The position numbers were made by a program, and so were the translations under genes. A stretch of 23,148 nt of DNA from an uncultured Bacilli bacterium (GTDB lineage Bacteria; Bacillota_I; Bacilli_A; RF39; UBA660): the NCBI GenBank assembly GCA_910578745.1, contig CAJTSN010000001.1, forward strand, positions 37,706 through 60,853, read 5' to 3'. Below are positions 5,406 through 13,873 of the stretch, in pieces (the first letter of the stretch is position 1; each line of letters opens with the position of its first letter). The notes below the pieces were generated by a model. The model saw only the letters and a program-made list of their open reading frames with translations. It was not told the DNA's origin and did not search any database.

Positions 5406-6536
5406 ATGTATATTCAATCAATTAAAATACAGAATTTTCGAAATTATGAAACATTAGCTTTAGATTTCAATAAAGGAATCAATATTATCTACGGAAAAAA
5501 TGCTCAGGGAAAAACAAATTTGCTAGAAAGTATCTATGTTTTAGGAATTACAAAGTCCCATCGTTTAACGATTGATAATCATTTGATACGAGAGAATCAA
5601 AAATTTTTGAACATCAAGGGAGTTATTAAAAAGAATCGATTTCCAATGGAACTAGAATTAAGCTTGTCTACAAATAAAGAATTGAAAATTGATAAGCAGA
5701 AGATCAATAAAGTCTCGGACTACATTTCCAAAATGAATTTGATTATTTTTTATCCTGAAGATTTGGAATTAATCAAAGGCTCTCCTAGTCTTCGAAGAAG
5801 ATTTCTAAATTTGGAACTCAGTCAATTATATAGTGGCTATTATACTTTACTAAATGACTATAATAAATTATTAAAAATGAGGAACGATTATCTAAAGAAG
5901 ATAAAAGATGGAGAAAAAGTTGATGAAAATTATCTCGCTATTTTAAATGATTATTTTATAGAAAAGGGTAGCTATCTTTTTAAACTACGAAGAAAGTTTA
6001 TTGAACTTTTAAATGAACGATGTAGTCAAATTTATCAAAAAATTACAGGTTTAACAGGTTTTCATTTAGACTATGAATCAAGCATTGATACAAGCGATTT
6101 AGAAAGAGAAGAAATCAAGAGAAAATTTAAACAAAAAATGGAGAAAATGTATACAAGTGAATTACGTTTAAAAGCGAGTTTAGTAGGACCACATCGTGAC
6201 GATTTTGTATTTTATTTAAACGATAAAAATCTTAAAGTATATGGTTCACAAGGACAACAACGTATCGCTGTACTTGCGATTAAATTAGCGGAAATCGATA
6301 TCTTTAAGACATACACAAATACAACACCAATTTTACTTTTGGATGATATTTTTAGTGAACTAGATAATCGTAAGAAAAATAATTTACTTAAATTTATCAA
6401 GAATAACATACAGACCATTATTACAACAACGGAACTTTCAACAATTAATAAAAAAATTATCGATAAAGCAAAATTGATTGAAATTGAAGATGGAAAGGTA
6501 AAAAAAATCAAAGAGGTGAAGGAAAATGCAAAATAA
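5406..6536 (+). CDS. recF: DNA replication and repair protein RecF
   Basis: SMC/ABC-like ATPase that, with RecO and RecR, loads RecA on gapped DNA. 376 residues, usual length. Walker A GKNAQGKT is at 30-37, the ABC signature YGSQGQQR around 277-285, and Walker B ILLLDDIFSELD at 309-320. Start ATG 5406 follows GAGGGG. The last 11 nt overlap gyrB, so the two are translated from one transcript. The S4-like gene yaaA that normally precedes recF in Bacilli is missing here; the prepilin and comK genes occupy that interval. Confidence 0.98.
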   Translation: MYIQSIKIQNFRNYETLALDFNKGINIIYGKNAQGKTNLLESIYVLGITKSHRLTIDNHLIRENQKFLNIKGVIKKNRFPMELELSLSTNKELKIDKQKINKVSDYISKMNLIIFYPEDLELIKGSPSLRRRFLNLELSQLYSGYYTLLNDYNKLLKMRNDYLKKIKDGEKVDENYLAILNDYFIEKGSYLFKLRRKFIELLNERCSQIYQKITGLTGFHLDYESSIDTSDLEREEIKRKFKQKMEKMYTSELRLKASLVGPHRDDFVFYLNDKNLKVYGSQGQQRIAVLAIKLAEIDIFKTYTNTTPILLLDDIFSELDNRKKNNLLKFIKNNIQTIITTTELSTINKKIIDKAKLIEIEDGKVKKIKEVKENAK

Positions 6537-8454
6537 AGAAGAACATTATGATGCTTCGGATATTCAAGTATTAGAAGGACTAGAGGCCGTAAGGAAAAGA
6601 CCGGGAATGTATATTGGGACAACTGATGTAAAGGGTCTACATCATCTTGTATGGGAAATAGTAGATAATGCTATAGATGAAGCTCTTGCTGGGTATTGTA
6701 ATCATATTGAAATTATTATTAATAAAGACAATTCTGTAACTGTGAAAGACAATGGACGTGGTATTCCGGTTGGAATTCATGCGAAAACGGGTATTTCTAC
6801 GGTAGAGACTGTCTACACGGTATTACATGCTGGTGGTAAGTTTGGTGGAGGTGGTTACAAAGTAGCTGGAGGACTTCATGGTGTAGGTGCTAGTGTAGTC
6901 AATGCATTAAGTAAATGGGTTAAAGTATGTGTTTATAAAGAAGGAAAAATTTATGAAGTTCGATTTGAAAATGGTGGAAAAATCGTTCAACCTCTAACAA
7001 TTATTGGAGAGTGCGAGGCTGATAGAACTGGAACAACGGTTACTTTTAAACCAGATGTTGAAATTTTTGATACAGATATTTATGATTATGAAACTTTGAA
7101 AATTCGAACTCGTGAACTTGCTTTTTTGAATAAAGGTTTATCCCTTACATTAAGAGATGACCGAGATGACGAGGATACAACAGGAGAACATTTCTTATAT
7201 GAAGGTGGAATTTCAGAATATGTCCGCTTTATAAATGCGAATAAAACACCAGTGCATGAAAATATTATTCATTTAGAAGGGGAAGATACGGGGGTATTGT
7301 TTGAAGTCGCTTTACAATATAATACCAGCTATAATGATAATATCTACTCATTTGTAAACAATATTAATACACATGATGGTGGAACCCATGAAGAAGGGGT
7401 TCGAAGGGCTTTAACTAGGGTAATCAATAGTTATGCTCGTAAAACAGGTCTTTTAAAGGAAAAAGATGAATCTTTAACAGGGGATGATGTAAAAGAGGGA
7501 CTTACGATGATTATTTCTTGTAAGCATCCAAACCCACAGTTTGAAGGACAAACAAAAGGAAGGCTTGGAAATAGTGAAGTTCGAAAGTTAGCGGATAATG
7601 TTTTTTCACAAGGATTTGAGCGTTTTTTAATGGAAAATCCAGAAGAGGCAAAAAGTATTGTCAATAAGGCACTCCTCGCATGTCGTGCCCGAAATGCTGC
7701 AAAAAAGGCACGTGAGATTACAAGAAAAAGTGAATTAGGTCCTGTCTCTTTTATGGGGAAACTGTCGGATTGTAAAAGTAAGGATCCAAAGGTAGCAGAA
7801 ATATTTATTGTCGAGGGAGATAGTGCGGGTGGATCAGCAAAAGAGGGAAGAGATTCTATGACCCAAGCGATATTACCTCTTCGTGGAAAAATTTTGAATG
7901 TAGAAAAAGCTCGTTTGGATAGAGCACTTTCAAATGAAGAGATTCGAACTATTATTACTGCTTTTGGTACTGGAATCGGTGAAGAATTTGATTTATCAAA
8001 ATTACGGTATGATAAAATTGTTATTATGACCGATGCCGATGTTGATGGTTCGCATATTCGTGTATTATTGCTTACTTTATTTTATCGCTTTTTTAAGCCT
8101 ATTGTTGAAGCAGGACATGTCTATGCAGCGCAACCCCCTTTATTTCGAATAAGGCATGGGAAAATTAGAAAATATGTGCTTGATGAGTCTGAGAAGGAAA
8201 AATATCTAGCGACTTTACCAGACAATGTACGTTCTAAAGCAGAAATCACTCGTATGAAAGGGTTAGGAGAAATGGATGCCGATGAACTGAACGAAACGAC
8301 AATGGATATCAATAGACGTGTTTTAAGAAAGATAACCGTTGAGGACTGCATGAAAGCCGATGAAATGTTCTCTACTCTTATGGGAGAAGAGGTAGAACCA
8401 CGGAGAAAGTTTATTGAAGAAAATGCAATTTATGTAAAAAATCTAGATATTTAG
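6526..8454 (+). CDS. gyrB: DNA gyrase subunit B
   Basis: ATPase subunit of gyrase, which with GyrA introduces negative supercoils. 642 residues, the Gram-positive length without the large C-terminal insert of E. coli GyrB. The GHKL ATPase domain shows EIVDNAIDEA (near 43-52), DNGRGIPVG and GGLHGVGASVVNALS. The TOPRIM domain has EGDSAGGSA (about 428-436), PLRGKILNVEKA and DADVDGSHI (about 503), giving the catalytic Glu and the metal-binding DxD. The C-terminus MKGLGEMDADELNETTMD is typical. Start ATG 6526 lies inside the end of recF, behind AGAGGTGAAGG. gyrA follows after 14 nt. Confidence 0.98.
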   Translation: MQNKEEHYDASDIQVLEGLEAVRKRPGMYIGTTDVKGLHHLVWEIVDNAIDEALAGYCNHIEIIINKDNSVTVKDNGRGIPVGIHAKTGISTVETVYTVLHAGGKFGGGGYKVAGGLHGVGASVVNALSKWVKVCVYKEGKIYEVRFENGGKIVQPLTIIGECEADRTGTTVTFKPDVEIFDTDIYDYETLKIRTRELAFLNKGLSLTLRDDRDDEDTTGEHFLYEGGISEYVRFINANKTPVHENIIHLEGEDTGVLFEVALQYNTSYNDNIYSFVNNINTHDGGTHEEGVRRALTRVINSYARKTGLLKEKDESLTGDDVKEGLTMIISCKHPNPQFEGQTKGRLGNSEVRKLADNVFSQGFERFLMENPEEAKSIVNKALLACRARNAAKKAREITRKSELGPVSFMGKLSDCKSKDPKVAEIFIVEGDSAGGSAKEGRDSMTQAILPLRGKILNVEKARLDRALSNEEIRTIITAFGTGIGEEFDLSKLRYDKIVIMTDADVDGSHIRVLLLTLFYRFFKPIVEAGHVYAAQPPLFRIRHGKIRKYVLDESEKEKYLATLPDNVRSKAEITRMKGLGEMDADELNETTMDINRRVLRKITVEDCMKADEMFSTLMGEEVEPRRKFIEENAIYVKNLDI

Positions 8455-8468
8455 AGGAGGTGTAGGTT

Positions 8469-11027
8469 ATGAATGAAAATAAAGAAGGATTTGAAGAAGT
8501 AGATCATTTACAAGATGAAATAGATGAAGAAGGGGAAGGGTCAGAGAATTTTAATGGTACGTTTCATGAAAAAGATACCTTAGCAATGAATGATATTGTA
8601 ACAGAAATTAAGGATTCTTTTATTGATTATTCGATGAGTGTTATCACATCACGTGCCATTCCTGACCTTAGAGATGGATTAAAGCCTGTGCATCGTCGTA
8701 TTTTATGGTCCATGTATGAAGAAGGGAATACACCAGATAAACCACATAAAAAAAGTGCTACAACCGTTGGAGCTGTGATGGGACGTTATCATCCACATGG
8801 AGATTCGTCAATTTATGATGCCATGGTAAGACTTGCGCAAAGTTTTAATCAACGATATACAATGATTGATGGTCATGGAAACTTTGGTAATATTGAAGGG
8901 GATGGGGCAGCCGCTTACCGTTATACAGAGGCCAGACTTTCAAAAATTTCTCTAGAAATGTTGCGTGATATTCGAAAAGACACAGTAGATATGATTCTCA
9001 ACTATACAGAAACGGATCAAGAACCAAAGGTTTTACCTTCCCGTTTTCCAAATATTTTAGTCAATGGAACGATGGGAATCGCTGTAGGTATGGCGACCAA
9101 TATTCCTCCACATAACTTAGGGGAGACGATTGATGCTTGCATCGCTTATATTGATAATCCCTCTATTGACGTATGTGGTTTAATGGAATATATTAAAGGT
9201 CCTGATTTTCCAACAGGAGGAATTATTCTAGGAAATAGTGGTATTAAAAAGGCTTATGAAACAGGACGCGGAACGATCACGATTCGAAGTAGAGCAGAAA
9301 TTGTTGAATCAGGGAATCATAACAGTATTGTCATTACCGAAGTTCCTTATGGCGTAAATACATCGGATTTAAAAAGTAAAGTGGCAGAACTTGTCCGAGA
9401 TAAGGTAATTGATGGAATTTCTGATTACCATACAGATATAAAAAAAGGTATCAAAATTACAATTACCCTTAAAAAGGATGCGAATCCACAAATTATTTTA
9501 AATAATTTATATAAACATACAAATTTTCAAGTCAACTATGGAATTATATTTTTAATGCTAGATGGATTAACGCCAAGAACTTTAGGACTTAAAGAGATTA
9601 TTGCTAAATACATTGATTATCAAAAAGAAGTCATTATTCGTAGGACAAGATTTGATTTAAAAAGAGCAAAAGATCGTGTCCATATTTTAGAGGGGTATAA
9701 AATTGCTCTTGACAATATCGATGATGTAATTAAAATAATCAAAGAAGCCCAGACAGATATAGAAGCCAAAACCAAGTTAATTTCAAAATATGCTTTTTCA
9801 GAAATACAGGCCGATGCGATTTTGGAATTAAAATTACGTCGTTTGACAGGATTAGAGCGAGATAAGATAGAAGAAGAATTAGAAGAATTATTAAAGAGAA
9901 TAGAAGAACTTACAGCTATTTTAGCAAGTGAGGAAAAGGTATTGGCTATTATTAAGGAGGAATTATTAGAAATAAAGAATAAATATAATGATGAAAGAAG
10001 AACACATATTGACATGACAGCAATTGATTATATTGAAGATGAATCCTTAATTCCTGTGGAAGATATTATTGTGACATTGACAAATAAAGGTTATATCAAG
10101 CGAGTTGGCATTGATACTTATAAGACCCAAAATAGAGGGGGAGTAGGTATTAAAGGGATGGCGACCAATGAAGAGGATTTTGCAGAGCATCTATTAACAT
10201 TGACTACGCATGATTATTTAATGTTCTTTACGAACAAAGGAAAAGCCTATCGTATGAAAGGATATGAGATTCCAGAATTTAGTCGTCAATCCAAGGGCTT
10301 ACCTATAGTAAATTTATTATCACTTGAAAAAGAAGAAAAAGTTACAGCTATGTTAAAGGTAAATTCAGCGGATAGCGACAGTTATATTGTATTTTGTACA
10401 CAAAAAGGTATAATTAAGAGAACAAGTATTAAAGAATTTGAGAATATTCGAGCAAATGGAAAGATAGCAATCACTTTGCGAGAAGATGATGAGTTGATTT
10501 CTGTTAAAAAAACCAATGGAAAGAATGAAATATTAATTGCATCTTCTAATGGACGAATGATTCGATTTGATGAAAATGAAATTCGTATTATGGGTAGAAC
10601 AGCTTCAGGGGTAAAAGGAATTGAATTAGATGATGGTATTTGTGTTGGTTGTGAGATAGCAGAAGAAAATCAGAAAATATTGGTAGTCACTGAAAAAGGT
10701 TATGGAAAACAAACTGGATTAGAAGAATATCGCATGACACATCGTGGAAGTAAAGGTGTAAAAGCATTGAATATTACAGAAAAGAATGGAAATATTGTTG
10801 CTTTCAAAACGACTTTCGGTGAAGATGATTTGATGATTATCACGAATAGTGGAATTATTATTCGTTTACCGATGGAACAAATATCGACAACAGGAAGAGT
10901 TGCACAAGGTGTTCGATTAATTAATTTAAAAGATGATCAATTGGTTAGTGCCGTGGCTTTAATAAACAAAGAAGAGATAAATGAGGAAGAACAAACTGAT
11001 GAAATTTCAAAAGAGGAAAATGAATAG
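8469..11027 (+). CDS. gyrA: DNA gyrase subunit A
   Basis: DNA-cutting subunit of gyrase. 852 residues. Catalytic Tyr152 lies in AAAYRYTEARLS; the quinolone-determining segment reads YHPHGDSSIYD, with Ser113 and Asp117 at the places of E. coli Ser83 and Asp87, i.e. the drug-sensitive type residues. The C-terminal pinwheel starts near residue 530 and contains the GyrA-box QNRGGVGIKGM near 553, which identifies gyrase rather than topoisomerase IV. The N-terminus is extended by about 30 mostly acidic residues before the usual DIVTEIKDSFIDYSMSVI; ATG 8469 is the only start with a good AGGAGGTG ribosome site, so I keep it. The C-terminus is also acidic. Confidence 0.98.
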   Translation: MNENKEGFEEVDHLQDEIDEEGEGSENFNGTFHEKDTLAMNDIVTEIKDSFIDYSMSVITSRAIPDLRDGLKPVHRRILWSMYEEGNTPDKPHKKSATTVGAVMGRYHPHGDSSIYDAMVRLAQSFNQRYTMIDGHGNFGNIEGDGAAAYRYTEARLSKISLEMLRDIRKDTVDMILNYTETDQEPKVLPSRFPNILVNGTMGIAVGMATNIPPHNLGETIDACIAYIDNPSIDVCGLMEYIKGPDFPTGGIILGNSGIKKAYETGRGTITIRSRAEIVESGNHNSIVITEVPYGVNTSDLKSKVAELVRDKVIDGISDYHTDIKKGIKITITLKKDANPQIILNNLYKHTNFQVNYGIIFLMLDGLTPRTLGLKEIIAKYIDYQKEVIIRRTRFDLKRAKDRVHILEGYKIALDNIDDVIKIIKEAQTDIEAKTKLISKYAFSEIQADAILELKLRRLTGLERDKIEEELEELLKRIEELTAILASEEKVLAIIKEELLEIKNKYNDERRTHIDMTAIDYIEDESLIPVEDIIVTLTNKGYIKRVGIDTYKTQNRGGVGIKGMATNEEDFAEHLLTLTTHDYLMFFTNKGKAYRMKGYEIPEFSRQSKGLPIVNLLSLEKEEKVTAMLKVNSADSDSYIVFCTQKGIIKRTSIKEFENIRANGKIAITLREDDELISVKKTNGKNEILIASSNGRMIRFDENEIRIMGRTASGVKGIELDDGICVGCEIAEENQKILVVTEKGYGKQTGLEEYRMTHRGSKGVKALNITEKNGNIVAFKTTFGEDDLMIITNSGIIIRLPMEQISTTGRVAQGVRLINLKDDQLVSAVALINKEEINEEEQTDEISKEENE

Positions 11028-11039
11028 TTTTCCTCTTTT
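11011..11039 (+). terminator. Hairpin terminator after gyrA
   Basis: AAGAGGAAAA (11011-11020) pairs with TTTTCCTCTT (11028-11037) around a 7-nt loop holding the gyrA stop. The T-tract is short and runs into the parS palindrome, so termination may be incomplete. Confidence 0.6.
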
Positions 11040-11064
11040 CTATGTTTCACGTGAAACATAGAAA
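11037..11064. promoter_or_regulatory. parS: parS site 1 (ParB/Spo0J binding)
   Basis: The 16-bp core TGTTTCACGTGAAACA (11043-11058) is the bacterial parS consensus. It sits in a perfect 28-bp palindrome. ParB binds here as a CTP-dependent clamp and loads condensin, so segregation of the origin can begin. About 9.5 kb from dnaA. parA and parB are not in the window. Confidence 0.95.
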
Positions 11065-11298
11065 TAGTATGAATACTATTTAATAAAAAGAAAATAAATA
11101 TTAGGTATTAAAATGGATGTTTATTTAAAAATTAGAATTGGATGAATAGATTGAGAAATAATGTTAACAATGAATACTATTTTATATAATATAGTCGGTT
11201 TAAAACTACCATCAGTCAAGATTTTTAAATTTTCATGAAATTCACATAGAAAATATACTAAGAAAATTGTAAAAATGGATCGAAATGAATAGACTATA
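11065..11298. other. AT-rich noncoding spacer with a 13-bp direct repeat
   Basis: No ORF of note. ATGAATACTATTT occurs at 11069-11081 and 11170-11182. The first copy is the right part of a hairpin (AAATAGTA, loop TGAA, TACTATTT, 11062-11081). TATAAT at 11185-11190 has only a poor -35, so a promoter is uncertain. Confidence 0.5.
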
Positions 11299-11327
11299 TT
11301 GCTATTTTAATTAATTTGTAGTATAGT
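11299..11327 (+). promoter_or_regulatory. Promoter of the SRP RNA gene
   Basis: TTGCTA (11299-11304), 17-bp spacer, TATAGT (11322-11327). The predicted start falls 7 nt downstream, at the first base of the SRP RNA helix (11334). Confidence 0.82.
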
Positions 11328-11333
11328 AAAAAT

Positions 11334-11404
11334 GCACAACATTTATGTTTGAACCAGGTCAGAATCGGAAGATAGCAGCCTTAAGAGCCACTAAATGTGT
11401 GTGC
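11334..11404 (+). ncRNA. ffs: Signal recognition particle RNA, small (4.5S-type)
   Basis: The conserved domain IV core is present: GGTCAG (11357-11362), then the GGAA tetraloop (11367-11370), then TAGCAGCC (11373-11380), the strands that bind Ffh. The ends pair (GCAC at 11334 with GTGC to 11404; ACATTTA with TAAATGT), forming one long hairpin of about 71 nt. Six T follow (11405-11410), so the terminal helix also serves as terminator. There is no Alu domain, unlike the ~270-nt B. subtilis scRNA; this small form resembles that of Mollicutes and relatives. SRP targets membrane proteins to the Sec translocon. Confidence 0.93.
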
Positions 11405-11538
11405 TTTTTTATTCGTTATAAACATTAGATAAAGAGAATATTTAGATTATATAATTAATATTCCAATTTAGATTATTTATAAAATTAATAAGCTACAAAT
11501 TATGATATAAAAGGAATTATTCTAGGAGTGTTCAATTA

Positions 11539-11586
11539 ATGAGAATACAAATTAGTTTAGATATTATAGAAATCAATGCCATTTAG
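11539..11586 (+). CDS. Possible 15-residue leader peptide upstream of tadA
   Basis: ATG 11539 opens a 15-codon frame (MRIQISLDIIEINAI) ending in TAG at 11584-11586. A good AGGAG (11524-11528) stands 10 nt before it. Its stop codon overlaps the AGGGGA that serves as the tadA ribosome site, so terminating ribosomes could re-initiate or control tadA. The peptide has no recognised family. A chance ORF is possible in such AT-rich DNA. Confidence 0.35.
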   Translation: MRIQISLDIIEINAI

Positions 11587-11596
11587 GGGAATGATT

Positions 11597-12028
11597 ATGA
11601 ATGTAGATAATAAGTATATTGATATAGCTGTAAAACTAGCAAAAAAGGCGGCTAAAAAGGGAGACTTTCCAGTAGGAGCTGTTATTGTTAAAGGGGATAG
11701 AATTATTTCAAAGGCCTATAATACAAAAGAAAAAAATAATAATGCAATTCAACATGCTGAAATATTAGCGATAGAAAAGGCTTGTAAGAAACTTAAAACG
11801 TGGCATTTAGAAGAATGCACCTTATATTCTAGTTTGGAGCCTTGTATGATGTGTACAGGGGCTATTATACAATCTAGAATTAAAAGAATTGTTTATTCGC
11901 ATGCAAATCAAAACTTTGGATCTATTGAAAGTGGTAATAATTCTATTTCAAAGAATGTTCAAATTAGTAAAATAGAATGCGAAGATAATTTAATTTTAAT
12001 TAAGAATTTTTTTAAATTCAAAAGATAA
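11597..12028 (+). CDS. tadA: tRNA(Arg) adenosine-34 deaminase TadA
   Basis: Converts A34 of tRNA-Arg(ACG) to inosine so that CGU, CGC and CGA can be read. 143 residues from ATG 11597. The zinc/catalytic motifs are H53-A-E55 in QHAEILAI and P-C83-M-M-C86 in SSLEPCMMCTGAII; FPVGAVIV near 24-31 is the usual N-terminal strand. ATG codons at 11576 and 11591 are also in frame; I prefer 11597, 6 nt after AGGGGA, and the protein then starts like other TadA proteins. The position between ffs and dnaX is typical for Bacilli (B. subtilis has tadA, scr and dnaX together). Confidence 0.96.
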   Translation: MNVDNKYIDIAVKLAKKAAKKGDFPVGAVIVKGDRIISKAYNTKEKNNNAIQHAEILAIEKACKKLKTWHLEECTLYSSLEPCMMCTGAIIQSRIKRIVYSHANQNFGSIESGNNSISKNVQISKIECEDNLILIKNFFKFKR

Positions 12029-12053
12029 CTTTTCAAAAATGTATATATACAAC

Positions 12054-12079
12054 ATCAATGTTTCACGTGAAACATTGAT
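12054..12079. promoter_or_regulatory. parS: parS site 2 (ParB/Spo0J binding)
   Basis: The same 16-bp core TGTTTCACGTGAAACA (12059-12074) inside a perfect 26-bp palindrome whose outer bases (ATCAA/TTGAT) differ from those of site 1. It is 1,016 bp from site 1 and 50 bp before the dnaX promoter. Confidence 0.95.
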
Positions 12080-12118
12080 AGAATTCTGCTGTTGGAACTT
12101 TAAAAAGTAATATAAAAA

Positions 12119-12127
12119 TGGTATAAT
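12119..12127 (+). promoter_or_regulatory. Extended -10 promoter of the dnaX operon
   Basis: TGGTATAAT, with only a weak TTTAAA (12099-12104) as -35. Transcription would begin near 12134, so the in-frame ATG at 12134 would be leaderless and the SD-preceded ATG at 12149 is the likely dnaX start. Confidence 0.75.
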
Positions 12128-12148
12128 ATAAGCATGGAGGAGATAGAA

Positions 12149-13858
12149 ATGTACCAAACTTTATATAGAAAATACAGGCCACAGAATTTTGATGAAGTTG
12201 TAGGACAACAAGTAATAGTAAGAACGTTAAAAAACGCTATTTATAATCAAAGATTGAGTCATGCTTATTTATTTACTGGTCCTAGAGGTACTGGGAAAAC
12301 AAGTATTGCAAAAATATTTGCAAAAACGATTAATTGTTCTAATCTACAAGGAACAAATCCATGTAATTCTTGTGAGAGTTGTTTACAAATTTTAAATAAA
12401 CAATCAATTGATATTATTGAAATTGATGCTGCTTCGAACAATGGAGTTGATGAAATTCGGGAATTAAGAAGTAAAGCAAGTTTAGTTCCAACGGTAGGAA
12501 AGTATAAAGTCTATATTATTGATGAGGTACATATGCTGACTCAGGGAGCATTCAATGCATTACTTAAAACATTAGAAGAACCTCCATCACATATTATTTT
12601 TATTTTAGCAACTACAGAACCACATAAGATTCCTGCTACAATTATTTCTAGATGTCAAAGATTTGATTTCAAAAAAATAAGCAAAGAGGATATGAATGAA
12701 AAATTAAAATATATTTCTGAAAAAGAAAATATTCTTGTAGACGAAAATGCGTATTGTGAAATTGCAAATCAATCAGATGGCTGTATGAGAGATGCTCTTA
12801 GCATTTTAGATCAAGTGATTGCTTTTTCTAATGATCATGTTACTTTAGAAAACGTACATGAAATTAGTGGTACTTTACCAGAACTGGAATTGATAGAATT
12901 TATTAAAAATATTAAAGAACAAAGATATGAGCAAATTTTTAATGAAATAGAACAATTTGAAAATCTTGGAAAAAATTATATAAAACTATCTGAAGAATTA
13001 ATGAATGTTCTTCGAAATATTTTACTATTTATAAATGTACCAAATTTTACATTTGCACCTGAAAGACAAAAAGATTATAACGATATTTCTTCTTTCTTTA
13101 CTGCAACTGAAATTATGAAATATATTCGAATCATTAATGAATATTTATTTGAAATGAAAAAAACAAATAATGTTCGAATTTTATTTGAAATGATGACTAT
13201 TTTACTCATGCAGGAAGAACAAGATACTCAACCATTCTATCAAGAAAAAAAAGAAAATTTAAAAATGGAAAAAGAGAAAATAGAAGAAAATATTCAAAAA
13301 GAAAATACTATTCCATTTGTTCCAAATTTTGAAAGTAATAGGACAGAAGAAAGAGTACAACCCAAGATAAGTAAAAGTCAAAGTACTACAGAAATAACAG
13401 AAAATATTCGCACATTACAACATTTGCGTATCAATAACACTTTATATGGTTTTAATAAACAGAAAATGATAGAAATTAAAAATAAATTAGAAGAAGCAAA
13501 AAAATTATTGATAGATGATGAATATAGCAATTATGCATCTATGATACTAGATGCAGAAATAAAGGTAGCTAGTGAGGATCATATTGTCTTTTTATGTAAG
13601 AATGAACGAATGGAAACAGAGTTTTTACAGAATTTGCCATATATTGATAAGACACTCGAAAAAGTATATGGTAAAAAAATGATTGCTAGTGCAACAAAAT
13701 TTGAAGATTGGACCATTATTAAAAATGAGTTCAATAATAAATTAAAAAAATATGAATGGATCGAAGAACCACAAAATATCATGGAATATTATGAAAATCA
13801 ACAAAATACCTTATCAATGATTGATAATATTTTTGCAGATATAGTAGAATATAGTTAG
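12149..13858 (+). CDS. dnaX: DNA polymerase III gamma/tau clamp-loader subunit
   Basis: Motor subunit of the clamp loader that opens DnaN rings. 569 residues (B. subtilis 563). Walker A GPRGTGKT is at 44-51, a four-Cys zinc module around 63-78 (C-X8-C-X2-C-X2-C), Walker B with IIDEVHML near 125, and the sensor SRCQRFDF near 170. Domain III ends around 365, then a charged linker and a C-terminal domain. The start is ATG 12149 (MYQTLYRKYRP) behind GGAGGAGA. Eight A at 13245-13252 (codons GAA AAA AAA after residue 365) could permit slippage to a shorter form; a -1 shift would stop at 13330-13332. The gene heads a ten-gene run reaching pth/mfd. Confidence 0.97.
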   Translation: MYQTLYRKYRPQNFDEVVGQQVIVRTLKNAIYNQRLSHAYLFTGPRGTGKTSIAKIFAKTINCSNLQGTNPCNSCESCLQILNKQSIDIIEIDAASNNGVDEIRELRSKASLVPTVGKYKVYIIDEVHMLTQGAFNALLKTLEEPPSHIIFILATTEPHKIPATIISRCQRFDFKKISKEDMNEKLKYISEKENILVDENAYCEIANQSDGCMRDALSILDQVIAFSNDHVTLENVHEISGTLPELELIEFIKNIKEQRYEQIFNEIEQFENLGKNYIKLSEELMNVLRNILLFINVPNFTFAPERQKDYNDISSFFTATEIMKYIRIINEYLFEMKKTNNVRILFEMMTILLMQEEQDTQPFYQEKKENLKMEKEKIEENIQKENTIPFVPNFESNRTEERVQPKISKSQSTTEITENIRTLQHLRINNTLYGFNKQKMIEIKNKLEEAKKLLIDDEYSNYASMILDAEIKVASEDHIVFLCKNERMETEFLQNLPYIDKTLEKVYGKKMIASATKFEDWTIIKNEFNNKLKKYEWIEEPQNIMEYYENQQNTLSMIDNIFADIVEYS

Positions 13859-13873
13859 AAAGAAGGAGAATAT

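Noticed and set aside
5342..5425. 27-codon ORF between the recF promoter and recF
   Set aside because: No ribosome site of note, overlaps the recF start out of frame, and does not resemble YaaA, the protein usually encoded there.
11441..11476. Direct repeat TTTAGATTAT before tadA
   Set aside because: Two 10-bp copies in very AT-rich DNA are within chance; no regulator or fold suggested.
12134..12148. Upstream in-frame ATG for dnaX
   Set aside because: It would be leaderless from the extended -10 promoter and lies before GGAGGAGA; DnaX proteins begin at the MYQ(T/A)LYRKYRP position (12149).
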